Source of the DNA: Paraspadella gotoi
Lineage: Eukaryota > Chaetognatha
Direction of reading: 5' to 3'
Length of the DNA stretch: 64,000 bases
Assembly: GCA_051294375.1 (NCBI GenBank)
Contig: CM119268.1
Span: 16,821,947-16,885,946, forward strand
Below, piece after piece: positions 11,193-22,605 of the stretch (within the stretch, counting starts at the first letter, position 1; every line of letters begins with the position of its first letter). The notes below the pieces were generated by a model that was not told the DNA's origin, ran no database searches, and saw nothing but the letters and a program-made list of their open reading frames with translations. The position numbers were made by a program, and so were the translations under genes.

Positions 11193-11535
11193 NNNNNNNN
11201 NNNNNNNNNNNNNNNNNNNNNNNNNNNNNNNNNNNNNNNNNNNNNNNNNNNNNNNNNNNNNNNNNNNNNNNNNNNNNNNNNNNNNNNNNNNNNNNNNNNN
11301 NNNNNNNNNNNNNNNNNNNNNNNNNNNNNNNNNNNNNNNNNNNNNNNNNNNNNNNNNNNNNNNNNNNNNNNNNNNNNNNNNNNNNNNNNNNNNNNNNNNN
11401 NNNNNNNNNNNNNNNNNNNNNNNNNNNNNNNNNNNNNNNNNNNNNNNNNNNNNNNNNNNNNNNNNNNNNNNNNNNNNNNNNNNNNNNNNNNNNNNNNNNN
11501 NNNNNNNNNNNNNNNNNNNNNNNNNNNNNNNNNNN
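11193..11535. other. 343-base N gap in the CASK intron
   Basis: Lies between the PDZ and SH3 exons. A missing exon for the first half of SH3 could be inside this gap or the one at 12052-12236. Confidence 0.9.
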
Positions 11536-11639
11536 AAAAAAATAGAAAGAAAAAACAATATCCAAAAAGAAAAAAAAACAGTGAAAAAAAATTGTTGTTG
11601 ATTTTTCAGCGAATTTTGTTTGGTTCATTCCTCGCCACG

Positions 11640-11706
11640 CAGAGACGACAAAGACGACGACGACAACCCAGATGACGATGACAACGACGACGTCTACGAC
11701 GACGTC
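11640..11706 (+). repeat. (GACGAC)-type trinucleotide repeat
   Basis: GAC/ACG/ATG units, imperfect. The stretch 11707-12050 holds no supported exon. Confidence 0.85.
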
Positions 11707-12236
11707 GCAGTTATTGCCTTTTGCATTTGTCGTGTTTGCAGTTCTGATCCTGCATTTAGAAATTCAACGGCATCTCATTTCTAAGTCGAACCAAAAAAAT
11801 CCTTTCCTTCTATTCACCGATTCCTTCGGAAGAAAACTTTTAGGTCTACGTCGCTAAACATTTGGTCTCTTTTAAGTTGTATTTTTTTGAAATTCGGAAA
11901 CCCTTTACAAAAGGGACCTCCAAGTTCCAAAAGACTTCATAGGTTTATTGATGGTCCAAAGTTGCTTTGAAAAAAAGTTTTCCGAGGAACGAAACCCCCT
12001 CACCCAAATGAAGACCTCATTTCTCATTTCTTCCCCATTCACTTACCCCTTNNNNNNNNNNNNNNNNNNNNNNNNNNNNNNNNNNNNNNNNNNNNNNNNN
12101 NNNNNNNNNNNNNNNNNNNNNNNNNNNNNNNNNNNNNNNNNNNNNNNNNNNNNNNNNNNNNNNNNNNNNNNNNNNNNNNNNNNNNNNNNNNNNNNNNNNN
12201 NNNNNNNNNNNNNNNNNNNNNNNNNNNNNNNNNNNN

Positions 12237-12420
12237 TCCGTCCGTGTGTCTGTTCGTTTACCCGTCTGTTTGTCTGTCTCTCCGTCTTGCCGTCTGTCTT
12301 TTTCTGTCTTGCTGACTCAGTGTCTGTTTATCTGTCTATGTCTATGTCTTTCTGTCACTGTTTCTTTCTGTCGGTGATTCTTTCCGTCTGTCTGTATTTT
12401 TGTCTCTTTATCTACTTTTA
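12237..12420 (+). repeat. Degenerate (TCTG/TCCG)n repeat
   Basis: GTCTGTCTGT units with many variants, following a gap at 12052-12236 and ending 20 bases before the SH3 exon acceptor. It doubles as that exon's pyrimidine-rich tract. Confidence 0.85.
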
Positions 12421-12440
12421 CTCTTCCTTCCCAAATTTAG

Positions 12441-12536
12441 GTGATATTCTCCAAATAATTAACAAGGACGACCACAATTGGTGGCAAGCGAAAAAGTTCG
12501 AACACTGTTCCAGCAGCGACCCCGCCGGCCTCATTC
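12441..12536 (+). CDS. CASK: CASK exon: SH3 domain core (runs into gap)
   Basis: After an AAATTTAG acceptor the frame reads GDILQIINKDDHNWWQAKKFE and then ...DPAGLI. This is the SH3 RT-loop/n-Src region of CASK, with the KDDHNWWQ motif and the AGLIPS strand cut off by the gap at 12537. The WW pair marks the SH3 ligand face, although MAGUK SH3 domains mainly pack against the GuK domain. A Cys/Ser-rich stretch (HCSSSD) replaces the usual short loop between WWQ and AGLI, so that loop is slightly longer than in typical CASK. The rest of SH3 should lie in the 462-base gap. Confidence 0.9.
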
Positions 12537-12998
12537 NNNNNNNNNNNNNNNNNNNNNNNNNNNNNNNNNNNNNNNNNNNNNNNNNNNNNNNNNNNNNNNN
12601 NNNNNNNNNNNNNNNNNNNNNNNNNNNNNNNNNNNNNNNNNNNNNNNNNNNNNNNNNNNNNNNNNNNNNNNNNNNNNNNNNNNNNNNNNNNNNNNNNNNN
12701 NNNNNNNNNNNNNNNNNNNNNNNNNNNNNNNNNNNNNNNNNNNNNNNNNNNNNNNNNNNNNNNNNNNNNNNNNNNNNNNNNNNNNNNNNNNNNNNNNNNN
12801 NNNNNNNNNNNNNNNNNNNNNNNNNNNNNNNNNNNNNNNNNNNNNNNNNNNNNNNNNNNNNNNNNNNNNNNNNNNNNNNNNNNNNNNNNNNNNNNNNNNN
12901 NNNNNNNNNNNNNNNNNNNNNNNNNNNNNNNNNNNNNNNNNNNNNNNNNNNNNNNNNNNNNNNNNNNNNNNNNNNNNNNNNNNNNNNNNNNNNNNNNN
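12537..12998. other. 462-base N gap cutting the SH3 exon
   Basis: Removes the end of the SH3 exon (family AGLIPSPELQ). Confidence 0.95.
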
Positions 12999-13120
12999 CA
13001 GCGAACAGGAGAAGAAAAAATATGGGGAGGAAAAAAAGGAGGATTTGAGAAAAGTAAGAAAAGCAAAACAGGAGAAAAGAGAGAAAAAAAGGAAAAAGGA
13101 AGAAAAGAATCTGAAAAAAA
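12999..13120 (+). repeat. Local duplicate of 13500-13638 across a 25-N gap
   Basis: Both segments start CAGCGAAC.AG.AGAAGAAAAAA.TATGGGAGG and end GGAAGAAAAGAATCTGAAAAAAA. They differ by indels and a ~40 base segment. A fixed-size 25-N gap follows the first. This looks like an overlap between contigs that was not merged. Confidence 0.75.
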
Positions 13121-13954
13121 NNNNNNNNNNNNNNNNNNNNNNNNNTTAATCAATAAAATGTAACAGTGAATCTAATAATTATTAAAAAAAAAAAAGGGTA
13201 AATTTACATTATGTTCTGAATACCATTAAAACAAGTTTTCACGACAAAGTCAAGAAACGGGGGAAATTAAGAAAGTCAGGGATATTAAAGTAAAAAGATT
13301 AGAGGGACAACTCCTTCGAAAACCGGCGTGTAATAGATAGGAGAAAAAACGGATAGGGTTCGGAGAGAAAAAAAGGGAGAAAAAAAGAAAATAAAAAAAA
13401 AAAAGACGGAGGAAAAAACTCGCTTGGCCCTATGAAAGAGCTAACGAAACACCCTCGACTCCGGGAATTAAACTCTTGAAAAGGACCGGCCGAACCAACA
13501 GCGAACGAGCAGAAGAAAAAAGTATGGGAGGCAAACAAATATATATGTTTGCGATGAAAAATTAGAGGAAAGCAAAAACAGCTGAGAAAAGAGTGAGAAA
13601 AAAAAGAGAAATAAGGAAGAAAAGAATCTGAAAAAAAAAAGCGGGTGTTGAATCCAAAAAGTTACGTGGATAGGCTAGTTTTACAGCATGAGACGCAATG
13701 TGTTGATTGGGATTTTGAGTTTGGAATCCATTAAAATCTATTAATGGAGCGACACGGAAAACGACAAAAAAAAAAAAACCAACATTATTTTCAGTTTGAA
13801 AAGAAAAATCTTAATCGAGAGAAAATGGTAGGCCGGCTGAAATGATAGAACGACGACGACGATGACAAAGACGACGACAGCACAAAAACTCGGATTGAAT
13901 CCTGCGCCTGATGGTTCAGATCCGGTGATTAAAGCTAATCTTACATTAAATAAG

Positions 13955-14015
13955 GTTGGGTGGCTGAGCGGTCTATGGTGCCTGGTTCATATTTAAAGCC
14001 GCAGTCGAATCTTGG
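13955..14015 (+). repeat. tRNA-like SINE head (box A and near box B)
   Basis: TGGCTGAGCGG (13961-13971) fits the RNA polymerase III box A consensus TRGYNNARNGG exactly. AGTCGAATCT (14003-14012), 31 bases later, is close to box B (GGTTCGAATCC). A full cloverleaf cannot be folded, so a tRNA-Ser/Leu-derived SINE or tRNA pseudogene is more likely than a gene. A second TGGCTGAGTAGGG at 4658 may be a fragment of the same family. Confidence 0.45.
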
Positions 14016-14729
14016 TGTCCAAGTTTAAATTACTTCTTCAGACAAAGCCCCTTTCTTATTGATATATTGATGAAGGAAGTCTTGAACATGAGGCATTTAA
14101 ATGGAAACAAGTTTTACCCATGCCACTTAACAAAGTTTCGTTTTTCTAAGTCGTCAATTGATATAATTGATAAAAAATTCCAAATTCCCGGTGGCCGCTA
14201 TGGTTAACATTTTTGTAATTACTGTACAATTTACCAATTTTCTCGAAAGTTTTTTATTTTCATGATTTCAGAAAACCATATTTTTTTTTCTCTCCTCCCC
14301 TTTTTTAAAATTTTCTTTTTTCCTTTCGTCTTTCTTTTCTTTTCCTTCCGTCTCCTTTCCTTTCCTCCGGTCATTGTCTGTCGGCGAAATGTGGAACAAA
14401 CAAAAAAGAAGCTTTACGTTCCATCTAGTCTCGGCTAGGAATATAATAGCTAAATAAACTACTAGTATCGTAAAATAATACGTTCAATCGTTGAAATTAT
14501 TGATTGATGATGCTGAGGTTTGAATCACGAGAAAACTTTTGCTTCCATTATTGAAATGATATTGAATAAGATTGTTTTTAAACTGATGAGACTGTCAGAC
14601 AGACCGATTCATTAGTGCTCAATTCAGTTTTTTCAGCAACCGTGACTAAAAACCCGCGGATTATCTCGCCGCGTTTAATTTAATCGGACAATGGGAGCTC
14701 GAGCCTAATTGATTTTGAACCAATTGTAG

Positions 14730-14833
14730 GAGTGGGGAGTGGAGAGTGGAGAGTGGAGAGTGGTGAGTGGTGAGTGGTGAGTGGTGAGTGGTGAGTGGTG
14801 AGTGGGGAGTGGGGAGTGGGGAGTGGAGAGTGA
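14730..14833 (+). repeat. 7 bp tandem repeat (GAGTGGT/GAGTGGA/GAGTGGG)
   Basis: About 15 units whose last base changes block by block (A block, T block, G block). Confidence 0.95.
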
Positions 14834-15197
14834 GAAAGCGAAACATGTTGAAAAAGATGGAAAAAAACTTTTTATTTCATCCTCCGCCAGAAAATCTGAT
14901 ATCTTGAATCTTTTTAGTTAATTAATATGAAATGATATGGATTTTTTTTACAAAAATCAAGAATAAGAACTAAAGTAAGAATTTTCATATGTTAATCTTA
15001 TTTTGTTTTTGTCTCATTGCTAGGCGCCGTCTAACAACAGTTTAATAAACCGTTTATGAATTTTTAAATTTCATACAAAAGCGATAAGTAAAAATCAAAA
15101 GCAGCGCAACTCCGTGCTCGACTTTCGACTTTCTTTCTCTTCTTAATCTTTCTTTTTTTTCCCTCAACAATCAACGCCCTCGTCACTCCGGTTCCAG

Positions 15198-15393
15198 GAG
15201 TGGCGAGTCTCGACGGCCAACGCGGAAAAGTCCAGACCGCGTTGGTTCGGAATCATGAAGAAAGAGAAGAAGAAGGAAGAGAAGAAAGAGAAGAAGNNNN
15301 NNNNNNNNNNNNNNNNNNNNNCAGAAGAAAGAAAGAGGAGAAAAGTCCCGGTAATCGGACCATCCGTAAAGGGAAACGTCATTTCGAAATCAG
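15198..15393 (+). CDS. CASK: CASK exon: HOOK region, lysine-rich, interrupted by a 25-N gap
   Basis: The acceptor GTTCCAG precedes E-W-R-V, which matches the CASK segment LQEWRVA after SH3. It is followed by AEKS, then W-F-G and a long Lys/Glu run; the family has WFG followed by a short Lys run. The frame is interrupted by 25 N at 15297-15321 and then continues EERKRRKVPVIG...VKGNVISKS to a strong CAG|GTAAGG donor. The HOOK is the basic linker that binds protein 4.1 and calmodulin-like partners in MAGUKs. Here the basic run is longer than in the family and is encoded by GAA/AAG repeats. The exit phase (1) does not match GuK exon 1 (phase 0), so an indel or unseen bases are likely. Identity rests on EWRV and WFG. 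Confidence 0.66.
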
Positions 15394-15785
15394 GTAAGGG
15401 AAAGGGAATAAGAAGGAGTGGGTGGAAACGGGAGTTGGGCCACGCGGACTTTATTCAATATAAAAGCTGTATTTTTGTGATGTTATTTTTGTTTAAAATA
15501 GAAATAATAAATGGTTAGGAAATATTTTAGACACAAGAGAGATAATAAGAGAAAACTCTTCTTATTCAATCAAAAAAAAAAAAAATGAAAGAATTTGTCG
15601 AACTGTTTTTCAGAATAATTGACGGGTTTGGCAAAAACAAACGACATGATAAACAAACACCATAACGAACAAACAAAGCTTAAAGAACAAACAACACGCA
15701 AAGGGACAAACAGAAACGAATTCAACGATGAGATGAAGAAAAAAAATCCTCTACATTTTCAACCCGGGTGAAGTCAAGGGGCGGA

Positions 15786-15852
15786 ACTAACGCGCAGGAG
15801 AGAGAGAGAGAGAGAAGGAGAGAGGAGGAGACGAGAGAGAGAGAGAGAGAAG
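15786..15852 (+). repeat. (GA)n microsatellite
   Basis: Imperfect GA run; shortened counterpart at 37306-37332. Confidence 0.9.
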
Positions 15853-17759
15853 CAATAATTTAGCGATAATTTATGGCATTTGATCGGGAATACATCGTAG
15901 GGATTTGGCCAAGAGGCGACGCAATTTTCTTCACCGCGCCATTAATCGCTTCAAGTTCGAACCAACTTAATTTCCTCTTTTGAGAAGCCGAAGAAGAACA
16001 ATTTTCACTTTTTATCGGACTCTGTTTATCAGCAGATTCGACTCTCTAATCCACTGTGTCGGTCCGTCGGTTCAGTCCACCCACAGTCATCTTGTCTGGT
16101 AAGTCACTTAAATAAATGTCAGACATCGAAATCTGAATAAATTATGCAAAAAATGCCATAAAATATTGTATTGAATTTTATAAAATTGTTATCTTTGAAT
16201 GGGTTATATAAAACATCATAGTTTTATTCACATATGAAAAAAAATCAATGCAAAAAAATATAATTTGTAGTAGGATATGACTAAATATAGGATAAATAAC
16301 AGAAATTAATGTATAAATAATTTATTTTTTTCCTGTTATAATAGTCTAACTCTTAAACAAAATTTATCCATTTAATCTATTACCCCTTCATATCGTGGTA
16401 ACATTATTGGTTCACACTTTAGCATATTGTAGATTATAGAAACATTATCGTAAAAATGGAATATCCTTCCCCCTTTCCATAACAATTTATTTGTTCTCCA
16501 TCCTATGTCTGTAGTACTTTGAGCCTGTCATTAACACCCTTGAAGTGAATTGATATTTGATAGATTTGAACATTTTTTTGGCTGTGGCCAGAAAAAAAGG
16601 TTGATGTGAGCCTATCTTTAAGTTTGGATAAATCATCCGACGAGGGAGAGTGAAAGAGAATCGACTATAAATTTTAATAAAAAAGGTTTTTAAGCCATTT
16701 TTTTTTCTCATTTTAAAAAAAGTAAAAAATATGTCTACAACAACACAATAATTTATATAACCTAACACCACAAACAGACTACAATGTCTCTTTCTCTCTA
16801 TTCACTCTTTATCCTTGTTCTATTTTTCTCTCTTGCCAATATATTTCTATTTTTTTTGATCTAATCAATGCTTTACTTACCTTTTCTCCAAGCTTCTTAC
16901 TTTTTCTACTTTTACTATTTCAATTCATTTCCTTTATCTTATATACTTTCCATTTGAGTTTTGTTTTATTCATAAAAGTACATAAACATTAATAAAAATA
17001 AAAATATAGAAAATCTTTTTTAAAATTAAGGAAAAAATGAACTGACCTATGCTCATTGAAAAATTTATTTTTAACTTTAAAATATAAGATATGCCAAAAA
17101 AATAAAAAAAATAGGTTGTAGCTAATCACATTAGCTACAAGCTGATTGTTTTTAAAGAATATAAAAATCTTGTAGCCCTAATTCCAGATCTAAAATTCTT
17201 ATTTTTTGTTTCAAAATATTTTTTCCTACATTTTTATTAAATAAAAATGTTGTTATGATACAGAATTATAGTCCGAATGGTGTTTCCAAAGATATACATA
17301 CATAATTATAATAATATGATTTTCAACTCAAAATGTCTTGCTTGATTCTTTGCCACAATACATGAAGAACATATTAAAAAGGAAAGTCAAATATAAAAAA
17401 AAAATAAGAAAAAAAATGTCATTTTAGTTTTCGAATTGATTGATCAAAAATTTATAGTTTTTTTTTAATTCAAAATTATCAAATATATGGTATCAGAGAG
17501 TAAGTTTTGTCTCCTAGCTATCATTTAGTATATAGTAAAGTAGAAGGGATGGCTCTGATAGAACCAAACGCACTGCTGTATATAATATAAAGTTCAAGTT
17601 TGCCTCACAGATAAGAAATGATGACTAAAAATTTGCCGTGTGGGTAAGTTTCGACACGTTAACATTCATCGTGTTCTTAAATGAAAAAACACAAAGTCAC
17701 ATTACTTGAAGTTTTATATTTTTATAAATATTTATTATTATTTAGCTTAAATAGATTAA

Positions 17760-17890
17760 ATTGAAATTGAAATTTTGGGTTGGGTAGGAAAGTGTGTGAT
17801 TAAGATGTGAGATATGTAAATTTTTGAGTGTGAATCTTAGGAGTGGAAAAGAGTTTAAATTAAAAACAAAAGCACACATTTTATTTGAAT
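17760..17890 (+). repeat. Interspersed ~130 bp module, + orientation
   Basis: Contains GGGTAGGAAAGTGTGTGAT, TAAATTTTTGAGTGTGAATC.TAGGAGTGG and AGAGTTTAAATTAAAAACAAAAGC. Related copies sit at about 18930-19045 and 19085-19225, and in the duplicate segment at 44130-44260, 46870-46995, 47960-48085, 48160-48270, 50030-50160 and 50215-50325. The same module in reverse orientation makes up much of 51690-54565. Confidence 0.75.
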
Positions 17891-18109
17891 TTCTCTCATA
17901 ACTCTGAATTGATTGATGGACTAGATAGATGGATTTTGATCTGCATCAGCGTCGTAGTAGCGAGATCCGACAATTGTTAGTTCAAATTGTTTTATAATTG
18001 CTCAATTCCTTTTATTTTTGTTGTATTTTTGAGCTGAACCAGTATTATGCTGTATTTATTGTCTGAGCGACATCTGAAGAAGTTAAAAGAGCATATTGAG
18101 GCATTTATA

Positions 18110-18300
18110 TTTTTAAAAAAAATGTCTGTGAAACAGTGGTAAAATGAAACAATCCGCAGGCGCTAAACGCGGATCTCTGGAGGGCTTTCCTTACGTGACC
18201 CCATAGGGGTGACAGCCGAGTTGGTCTTCATTACCCGAGCTATTCATACCCTTCAAGGATAGCTAGGTAAGGAACTAAGGAGCAACATCGCAGAGACACA
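18110..18300 (+). other. GC-richer block repeated in each copy of segment A, unknown
   Basis: Contains GACAGCCGAGTTGGTCTT, TACCCGAGCTATTCAT and AAGGAACTAAGGAGCAA. Counterparts are at about 44500-44660 and 47195-47350. It stands out from AT-rich intron and gives a short open frame in the 47195 copy only. It could be a mobile-element remnant or a non-coding RNA. I do not recognise it. Confidence 0.35.
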
Positions 18301-18854
18301 AGGTTCCGGTTACAGATGGTTTAGTTTCTCTTTTTAACTAGAGAGCTATCTTCTGCCCCACCCAAAATTGGTTGGACTTGCGTATTACTTATCAACCTTT
18401 GATCCAATTAGTTTGACATCGGAAAGGACCGAGTTTTTGAGAGAATTGTTTGCTTATTGATAAGTCAGTTATCCGGCATTTCGTGCAATCAGTTTACCAT
18501 GTTTCAACGAGAGATTGCACTTTTATCAAAAAAATTATCGATTAGTTGGCAAATACGACAAGATGTAAATTGAGAATAGAGAAATTAAATGGTTCATTTG
18601 TAATTGTTACATATTTTCCTTTATGTATTTTTTTAGTCGAATTCTGCTTATCAGCAGATTTCCTACTCTATAATTAGGGTTGGCCTATCACATTAAGTTA
18701 GGGTCAAAAATTCAATTGAGCACAGTTGCTCAAATGAAAATTTTTACATATTTTTTATTGCGGACTTTTCGTAAAATTTCTTTTTTTTCGTATGTTAGTG
18801 TAGGTATAAATGAGATTTAAAACGAAATCTTTTTACATCAAAGATTTATTTTTT

Positions 18855-18912
18855 TGTGACAGTTGTTCGTTGCTCTGTCTGTTCCGTCCGTCGTCCGATC
18901 TGTTCCGTCAAC
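18855..18912 (+). repeat. (GTCC)n-like tract joined to the 130 bp module
   Basis: Noisy CTGTTCCGTCCGTC run, seen cleanly at 47899-47946, followed by GCATTAAAC and GCGTGATTGG leading into the module. On the opposite orientation the same order is found at 54550-54635. Confidence 0.65.
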
Positions 18913-20419
18913 CTTAAAGCATTAAACATCAGATTGCTGCGTGATTGGATGGATTGGATTAAATTGTGTGGACTTGAATATTAAAGTTTCGATTGATGGA
19001 AATGAGTTTAATGGATAACAAAAGTCACATGTTACTTAAAAGTTTTTTACTGTATATATTATATCATCAATATAATATTTTTTTAAAAATTGAATCGGAT
19101 AAATAATGAACAATTTTGTGGAAATGACAGCATGGGAGGAAAGTATGATTCAAGCTGGATATAAATTTTTGATCGGAATCTGCAGTGGCAAGAAGTTGTT
19201 TAATTACAAAACTCAAAACTGCACATTGATTTTGAAACTTTTTAAGTTTTTCTCTCTTATGGCTTTTGATTGAGTCTGATCGATGATAATAGATTGTTGA
19301 TTTTTATTATTATGTATCTGTTGATTCCGAGGCATTGGTGAATGATCTGAACTTGATAATTAATTGTATTTTATTTCAAAAATTGCTACAATAGAAATAT
19401 TAACAAAAATCTTGGATAAATGAACCCCTCTTTAGATTTATAAAGATTTTTTTAATTGACTAACCCGGTTTGAAACTCTTTATGAATTTGATAATAGCTC
19501 TTCTTACTTTCTATATTTGCCAAATGGTAATTCTATTGTTATTATTAAATACAAATAATGTAAAAATTTTTAACCTTCAGACAAGCTACAGATCCGTATT
19601 AAGCAATACCTTAAGCTACTGTGAAGTGAGAAATCTTTAGATAATTGTGTAAAATTTCAGTGAATCATATCTGAATATGTCAAAAATGTGTTAATTTTCA
19701 GAAGGAGAAAATGCGAGCCTGAGTAAATGGATCGAGTGTTTTTTTATGTTACTGTTTTCAGGGCTTAAATTTGTATCAGAGGAGTATACTGAATCGTCCA
19801 TTGAAAAGTCTTCGGGTCGTATTTTAACGACGCAACGTAAGACGCCTAACAGTCTTAAAATCGAAGGTATGATAATCGAGGTCTGGGGAATATAGAAGAC
19901 ACTCTTCAAATAGGTAAATTTGTCATTCGCAAGAGAACTGGTCAATCAATCAGTTTGGTAATTCTTAAGAAAAGTTGTCATTGTTTACAGCTATGTAAAC
20001 ATAGCAAATCGTTGTGTGACTAAAATCTAATAAATTGTTTTAAGATTACCAATTCAGATTAATTAGATTATGACCTTTAAACACAAAAAATAGCTTGCTT
20101 CAAAACTCTGATCGAGATTGATCACATTCACAACCTACTGAAAAATACTGTCGCTGTAGTTTTTTTAAGAAATTGCGAAAATAAGATGTTTCTGAGTCCT
20201 CGTTAAGGCCGCTCAAGTTCTCCAATTCTAAGGCTTCGAGAGGAAGAAACAAACGAAGACAAAAAAATAACACAAACAACGAAACAAAGTTTTAAGAAGA
20301 TAACAAGTATTATTCTTATCTAACTTCCTTACGAAACTCATCATTCTCCTTGTAGTTGTGTATCGGCTTCACATTTTCAGCGATTTGCATATATACGTTT
20401 CACCTTTTGATAAATTAAT

Positions 20420-20444
20420 GTACAAAAAAAAAAAAAAAAAAAAA
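20420..20444 (+). repeat. A-tract just upstream of GuK exon 1 acceptor (empty site)
   Basis: GTAC followed by ~21 A and then GAACCCCAGG. The equivalent at 49211-49232 is also uninterrupted. In the third copy the same tract is split by the 3.48 kb block at 51302-54786. Confidence 0.9.
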
Positions 20445-20486
20445 GAACCCCAGGAAAAAAAGTCCCCCCGATCTTCCCTTTTTCAG

Positions 20487-20569
20487 GTCGAAGGTTAGCG
20501 AAAGAAGTCGTGAGCTTCCCTACTTTCAAAGAAGAAACCATTGGTGTTCTTCGGGAGCTCATAGGCGTC
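20487..20569 (+). CDS. CASK: CASK exon: GuK domain start, indel-broken copy 1
   Basis: TTTTTCAG precedes a sequence whose cleaner counterpart at 54841 reads VEGYEEVVRLPYFQRKTMVL and continues LGAHGV. This covers the end of HOOK and the first strand plus P-loop-like LGAHGVG of the CASK GuK domain. This copy carries several one-base differences (extra G and A in the GGTTACGAAGAAG part, a missing G in GAGGCTT, extra bases in GGAGCTCATGGCGTC), so no frame stays open. Its donor GTGAGT is also altered. Two other copies in the window lack these changes, which argues for read error here. In sequence order this is the copy belonging to the main locus. Confidence 0.8.
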
Positions 20570-21839
20570 CGTGTCGATGTTCAATCAGCGCTTCGTAATC
20601 GCCTCTCAGGTTGTCTAGTCGTCGTTGTTGTTGTTATTGTATTGAATTGGCGCTTCGCAGATGTGCGTTCCCCGCTACTTTAAAAATTTTGTTCTTTTTT
20701 AATATAAATGACTTTTGAATTATTAAATTAAAAATTCAAAAGGTTGAATCAACTGCGGCGCTAATCTCCTCTTTTTCTAATGTTCTCGTCGTCGTCGTCG
20801 TGCGTCTTCTGTTTATCGTTGCCATGTTATCCCTTCCTTGAATTATTTTCTTCATTATCGTTCGGAAGGAAGATGAGAAATAAAACCAAGAAAAGTAAAT
20901 TCTAATTTAGATGCGGCAAAAATGAAAAAGCAGCTCCTTCCCAAAAATTGCAACTTTCTCAATGTCACAATAACAAATCCGTTTGCGGGAAATTAATTGT
21001 TGTTAACATAATAAAATACGTAATAGAAAAGGCTTTTCGTTTCGTGCGTTTTTAAAATTGAGAGAAGAAAACAAAGTTTATTTTTGTTTAACATAACAAC
21101 GAGTTTCGTCCTCCTTTTTTTTTATGTCTTTTTAGTGCGGCAATGTGAATTTATATAAAATAAAAGTTTTAAAAAGTGAAAATAGAAGTGAAATAGATAA
21201 TTAGTAATAATATAATCTTTGACATAATTTTTATAATTCACTTGCGCTAAAGGAAGACTCAAAAAATAGTGAGTCGAAAACATGTCACTATTTAAAAAAA
21301 TAAATACCGTGTTGTTTGTAAGACAAAAATAAACTTTAATTTCTCTCTCAAATAAAAATTAAAATTCATTCATTTTTTAAATTTAGCCTAATTGTAATAA
21401 TAATTGTCAAATATGAATATTTTGGAAGTTAGAAAATTGACGTGCGGAAATTTAAACTTTCGCAAAAACCTTCACCAGTCTCCTACCTCTTTCATCTCCG
21501 TAGCATCTTTTAAGACATTTTTAATAATCCGATTTTCTTTTTTCTAAAGGAACGCGCCATCCTTATTTGGAGATACATAATTTCCCAAACTCTATTCTCC
21601 TTCACCGCAATTTTTTTTCTTTTCTTTTCGCATTACAACTTTCCAATTTTCCTTTCTTATTCCGGATTTTATTGGCAAAAAAAAAAAAAAAATAAAAACA
21701 AAAAAAAATACCAAAAAAAAAACAATTGTCAGACTGAAAAACGTGGATAAAAAAAATCCGTAAACATTTTTCCTCCATTTCGATTGCTCGATTTTCTTCT
21801 CCACTTGTTTTTCCTTCTTTTTCAGCTGCCGGTGCCATG

Positions 21840-22015
21840 ACCTTTCCTCTCCTTCCTATACTTGTCTTTCTTTCTTTTCTTTCTTTTTTTTACTTGTTCT
21901 TTTCTTTCTTCTTTTATTTTTTCTTTCTTTTTTTTCTTTTTCTTTTTGCTTCTTTTCTTTCTTGTCTTTCTTTTCTTTCTTTTTCTTCTTTCTTCTTTCT
22001 CTCTTTTCTCTCCTA
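21840..22015 (+). repeat. TTTC-rich pyrimidine tract
   Basis: Imperfect TTTC/TTCTT array following GCCGGTGCCATGACC. Counterparts at 56160-56280 and 57541-57667 differ in length and purity. Confidence 0.9.
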
Positions 22016-22439
22016 TCATATCCGCTTGTCGAATTCCACGTCCCTGTTTCGGAGCCTTTACATCTCAGTCTCTCGCGTTTTTTTCCCTCTTGACAAAACA
22101 ACAAACAACAACAACAACAACGCCCTTGTTCACATATCCTCGTCTATCTTTCACTCTGATGTTTCGTTTGTTTGATTTTTTAGTATACGCAGTAGACTCA
22201 AGATAAATTTTGTTTTTTTCTTTTTTTTTCTTATTTTGGTTTATTTTTTTCTTGATGACCTTTTCTTCTGTCGGTCAGGTTCTGGTCATCAATCGGTGCA
22301 CGTTAACTTTTTCCAAATGTCCCGTAACGGTCAACTAATACTTAGAAGTTAGGTCAAAAAAGATTGGTCCTTCAGAACCATTTTTGACTACAGTGAGTCG
22401 TATGTTGTAACGTCGATCAACTGAACATGGCCCGTTTGA

Positions 22440-22605
22440 TTTTGTCTTTCATTTTCCCTTTTATGTATTCCTTTCTTCTTTCTTTTCTTCTATCTTTCTT
22501 TCTTTCTTTCTATTCTTTCTTTCTTTCTTTCCTTACTCTTTCTTTCTTTCTTTCCTTTCTTTCTTTCTTTCCCTTTTTTTTCTTTCTTTTTTTTTTCCAT
22601 TCCCA
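22440..22605 (+). repeat. (TTTC)n tract upstream of GuK exon 2
   Basis: Long TTTC array ending about 45 bases before the acceptor, so it effectively forms an oversized polypyrimidine tract. Counterparts: 56680-56825 and 58075-58114 (entering a gap). Confidence 0.92.

Noticed and set aside
15940-16100. Possible exon with TTATCAGCAGATTCGACTCTC, seen in several copies
   Set aside because: Repeated because the whole segment is duplicated; no frame survives across copies and no CASK residues are missing at this point that it would supply.
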